A stretch of DNA of 64,000 nt from Deltaproteobacteria bacterium (lineage in GTDB: Bacteria; Myxococcota_A; UBA796; UBA2385), in contig JAGYJW010000010.1 of the NCBI GenBank assembly GCA_018401435.1, positions 1 to 64,000 of the forward strand. Direction: 5' to 3'. Position 1 is the first letter of the stretch. Every line of letters starts with the position of its first letter. A model generated the notes under the pieces. That model was not told the DNA's origin. It did not search any database and saw nothing but the letters and a program-made list of their open reading frames with translations. A program made the position numbers and the translations under genes. Of the stretch, positions 62,392 to 64,000 are shown piece after piece.

Positions 62392-62911
62392 GCCCCGCCG
62401 GGCCCTGTGGGGCCTGTTTGCGTTGGCCCTGTCCCTCTCCTGCGCCCCCAAGGCTCCCGTGATCGCTGAACCCGACGCCATCGTCTCTGCCACCCTGCGC
62501 TACGGCGACGAGGCCCGGCAGGACCCCGTGGTGCTCACCTTGCAGCAGCACTGGGCCGGCCACCGCCTCGCCGATGCCGACGCCCAGCGCGACCCGATCA
62601 GCACCGCCTTGGACCCCGCGGTGCAGCCCACCCCGGGCCACGAGGTCTTCTTCTACAGCGGCTATGGGCTCAATGCCCACGAAGACCTCGGCAGCGTGCG
62701 GCTGATCTACGGCCTGCTCCTGCAGAAGGACCCCAGCGGCCGGCTGTCGGGCTTCTTCTACGAGGACCGCATGGTGGTGCCCACCACCCTGTGGACGGTG
62801 GACGGCGGCGTAGACGGCGGGCAGCTCAGCCTGGTGCTGCGCGAGCTGACCGACCCCGGCATTCCGGCCGCCGAAGCCACGCTGACCGGCCTGGTTCGAC
62901 CCGCGCTCTAG
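62384..62911 (+). CDS. lipoprotein, probable partner of upstream amidase
   Basis: This is a 175-residue protein. The GTG at 62384 overlaps the upstream stop. The signal ends LALSLSCAPKAP (Cys20), indicating lipidation. The rest is beta-rich with SGYGLNAHEDLGSVRLIYGLLLQ and GFFYEDRMVVPTTLW; no family. An overlapping lipoprotein behind a peptidoglycan amidase recalls immunity-protein pairs of secreted amidase effectors, but this is only an inference from position. Confidence 0.6.
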   Translation: MPEPRRALWGLFALALSLSCAPKAPVIAEPDAIVSATLRYGDEARQDPVVLTLQQHWAGHRLADADAQRDPISTALDPAVQPTPGHEVFFYSGYGLNAHEDLGSVRLIYGLLLQKDPSGRLSGFFYEDRMVVPTTLWTVDGGVDGGQLSLVLRELTDPGIPAAEATLTGLVRPAL

Positions 62912-63088
62912 TTCAACAATGCGCAAATAGCGCACCGTTGAACCAGCCCAATTCAGGCGGGGGCCCTGCCCCCGCACCGCGCCCAAAGGGCGCTCCCCAC
63001 GACGTCCTCTTGCGGGGCCGCCGGGCGGCCGGCACATGCGCCGGCCGCGTCCAACGAATCGGGACTTCCGATTCGCTGAACTAGGCCT
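62911..63088 (+). repeat. multi-palindrome intergenic element
   Basis: The 260-base gap between genes contains at least six hairpins in a row: GTTCAAC/GTTGAAC enclosing TGCGC/GCGCA (62911-62943); GCGGGGGC/GCCCCCGC (62957-62975); GCGCCC-AAA-GGGCGC (62979-62993); GGCCGCC/GGCGGCC (near 63016-63030); CGGCCGGC/GCCGGCCG (near 63025-63048); CGAATCGG/CCGATTCG (near 63055-63075). This density is typical of extragenic palindromic elements. No T tract follows, and no gene is seen in it. Confidence 0.7.
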
Positions 63089-63172
63089 TGGCCCGGACCC
63101 CTTGCTTCTGGACCGCCTCTTGGAGCGCGGCCCGGCCACCCCTGGAGCTGCCGCGCAGGTTAGCCCCAGGCG

Positions 63173-63430
63173 ATGTCCGAAGAACAGCCCAAGAACCCGC
63201 TCCACGGCCTCACCCTCGAAGCGATCCTCAACCGGCTGGTGGCCGACCGGGGCTGGGCGGATCTGGCCCAGCGCGTACCGATTCGCTGCTTCTCGGACAA
63301 GCCCAGCATCGCGTCCAGCTTGAGATTCCTGCGCCGGACCCCCTGGGCGCGCGACAAGGTGGAGCAGCTCTACCTGTGGCATCTGCGCGAGCTACGGCGC
63401 TCCGGGATCCCGCCTCAGGACGCGCGCTGA
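63173..63430 (+). CDS. VF530-type (DUF2132) DNA-binding protein
   Basis: This is an 85-residue protein matching the whole small VF530 family: NPLHGLTLEAILNRLVADRGW, then IRCFSDKPSIASSLRFLRRTPWARDKVEQLYL. The PLHG, RCF, SSLRFLR and TPWAR motifs are nearly invariant in the family. The Vibrio homologue structure is an all-helical fold thought to bind DNA; the cellular role is not known. A lone gene behind the palindrome element. Confidence 0.9.
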   Translation: MSEEQPKNPLHGLTLEAILNRLVADRGWADLAQRVPIRCFSDKPSIASSLRFLRRTPWARDKVEQLYLWHLRELRRSGIPPQDAR

Positions 63431-63511
63431 AGCGCTGAATCCAGCGCCTCGGGCAAGCCGTGGGCCTTCAGACAGCCACCGTGGATCCGATCCTGGGTCC
63501 AGGAGGTCATC

Positions 63512-64000
63512 ATGGCCCGCTCCTTGTTTTTCGCCACCGCCGCTCTGGTCGGGGTGGGCTGCTACGCCCCGCGGCCCTCGGACGCCCCCAAGGCTGGACC
63601 GGGGGCGCAGGACAGCGCCGCTCCGGTCGATAGCGCCGACCCGCAGCTCAATGACAGCGCTGACCCGGCGGACGATGTCGAGCATATCGGTGGCGGGGGC
63701 CCCCATGCCGGCGATGGCAGCGTGCCGGCCTTGGACGACGGGCCCTGTGGCCAGCCCATCGATCGGCTGCAGGCCCAGGCCGAAGGCGCCGCCTTCCTCT
63801 ATGCCGAGCGCCCCCAGGGGCCGCGCATCCTGTCCCTCTGCCTGACCCTGGACGCGACCGCCCTGGCGTCCTTGGAGGTCGCACCCCGGGACGATGTCGT
63901 GGCCACCGTGCAATTCGGCGGCCGGGCCTGGGAGGTCGGCCTGCACCTCAAGGGCTCGGCCAACGGCTCCATGCGGCCCATCGCCGAAAAAGCCTCCTTC
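63512..64000 (+). CDS. lipoprotein, CotH-kinase-like start (cut by window end)
   Basis: AGGAGGT sits 6 bases before the ATG at 63512. The signal peptide ends LVGVGC (Cys17), followed by an Asp/Ser/Ala linker (DSAAPVDSADPQLNDSADP) usual for this organism's lipoproteins. The domain begins near residue 75 with RILSLCLTLDATALASLEV and reaches VATVQFGGRAWEVGLHLKGSANGSMRPIAEKASF at the window edge, resembling the start of CotH-like proteins (an RxKG...SxR...K motif). The gene continues beyond 64000. Confidence 0.6.
   Translation, partial: MARSLFFATAALVGVGCYAPRPSDAPKAGPGAQDSAAPVDSADPQLNDSADPADDVEHIGGGGPHAGDGSVPALDDGPCGQPIDRLQAQAEGAAFLYAERPQGPRILSLCLTLDATALASLEVAPRDDVVATVQFGGRAWEVGLHLKGSANGSMRPIAEKASF

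Overview
The window is very GC-rich and gene-dense. Genes commonly overlap by 4 bases (ATGA/GTGA), and start codons often sit in a GGAG-n-CCCC-ATG context. The gene content points to a member of the Myxococcota or a close relative (former Deltaproteobacteria): a myxobacterial-type polyunsaturated fatty acid (PUFA) synthase, many short lipoproteins, MopE-type Asp/Cys repeat proteins, Ser/Thr kinases fused to ATPase-TPR modules, and a C-terminal Cys-hydrophobic-Arg sorting tail. This assignment is inferred from gene content only. No rRNA, tRNA or CRISPR was seen.

Layout. 1-4.5 kb: a DUF2325-like protein, a minus-strand mini-operon with a Bor-family lipoprotein, an ISAs1-like insertion sequence with imperfect inverted ends, and a REP-associated Y1 transposase framed by a 28-bp inverted repeat. 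4.6-20.2 kb: pfaD / pfaA (pfa2) / pfaC (pfa3), a complete PUFA synthase set that ends in an acylglycerol-phosphate acyltransferase domain. The reading frames are broken by many small indels, most densely at 8.1-11.0 kb. 20.3-28 kb: surface or secreted proteins (aromatic GYW-rich protein, MopE + FG-GAP lipoprotein), a methyltransferase, an M1-like peptidase and an alpha/beta hydrolase lipoprotein. 28-35 kb: a Ser/Thr kinase-AAA-TPR protein, an ABC exporter, a UbiA-like prenyltransferase and RsmG. 35-42 kb: envelope proteins, including a MopE-fibrinogen protein. 42.2-45.4 kb: a minus-strand thiol-redox cluster (TlpA-like, OmpA-like, VKOR-DsbA fusion) headed by a HesB/IscA-like gene whose conserved cysteine codon is an in-frame TGA, a strong selenoprotein candidate. 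45.4-51.1 kb: an M14 carboxypeptidase coupled to a GldA/F/G-like ABC operon and a DUF4340 protein. 51.2-64 kb: a second kinase-AAA-TPR protein, an AurF-like diiron protein, a GT2 glycosyltransferase diverging from a radical SAM/SPASM protein, an alpha-carbonic anhydrase lipoprotein, a LysM + NlpC/CHAP-like protein, a dense palindrome element, a VF530-type protein and a CotH-like lipoprotein cut by the window end.

Two points stand out. The TGA in the HesB-like gene falls exactly at the position of IscA Cys35 and is followed by a possible SECIS hairpin. The PUFA synthase genes keep all catalytic motifs in spite of at least 15 frame changes, which looks more like consensus-sequence error than gene decay. 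Similar isolated or paired indels occur elsewhere (about 24.6, 29.2, 37.7, 38.4-38.7, 43.3 and 60.3 kb), so several CDS coordinates span more than one frame.
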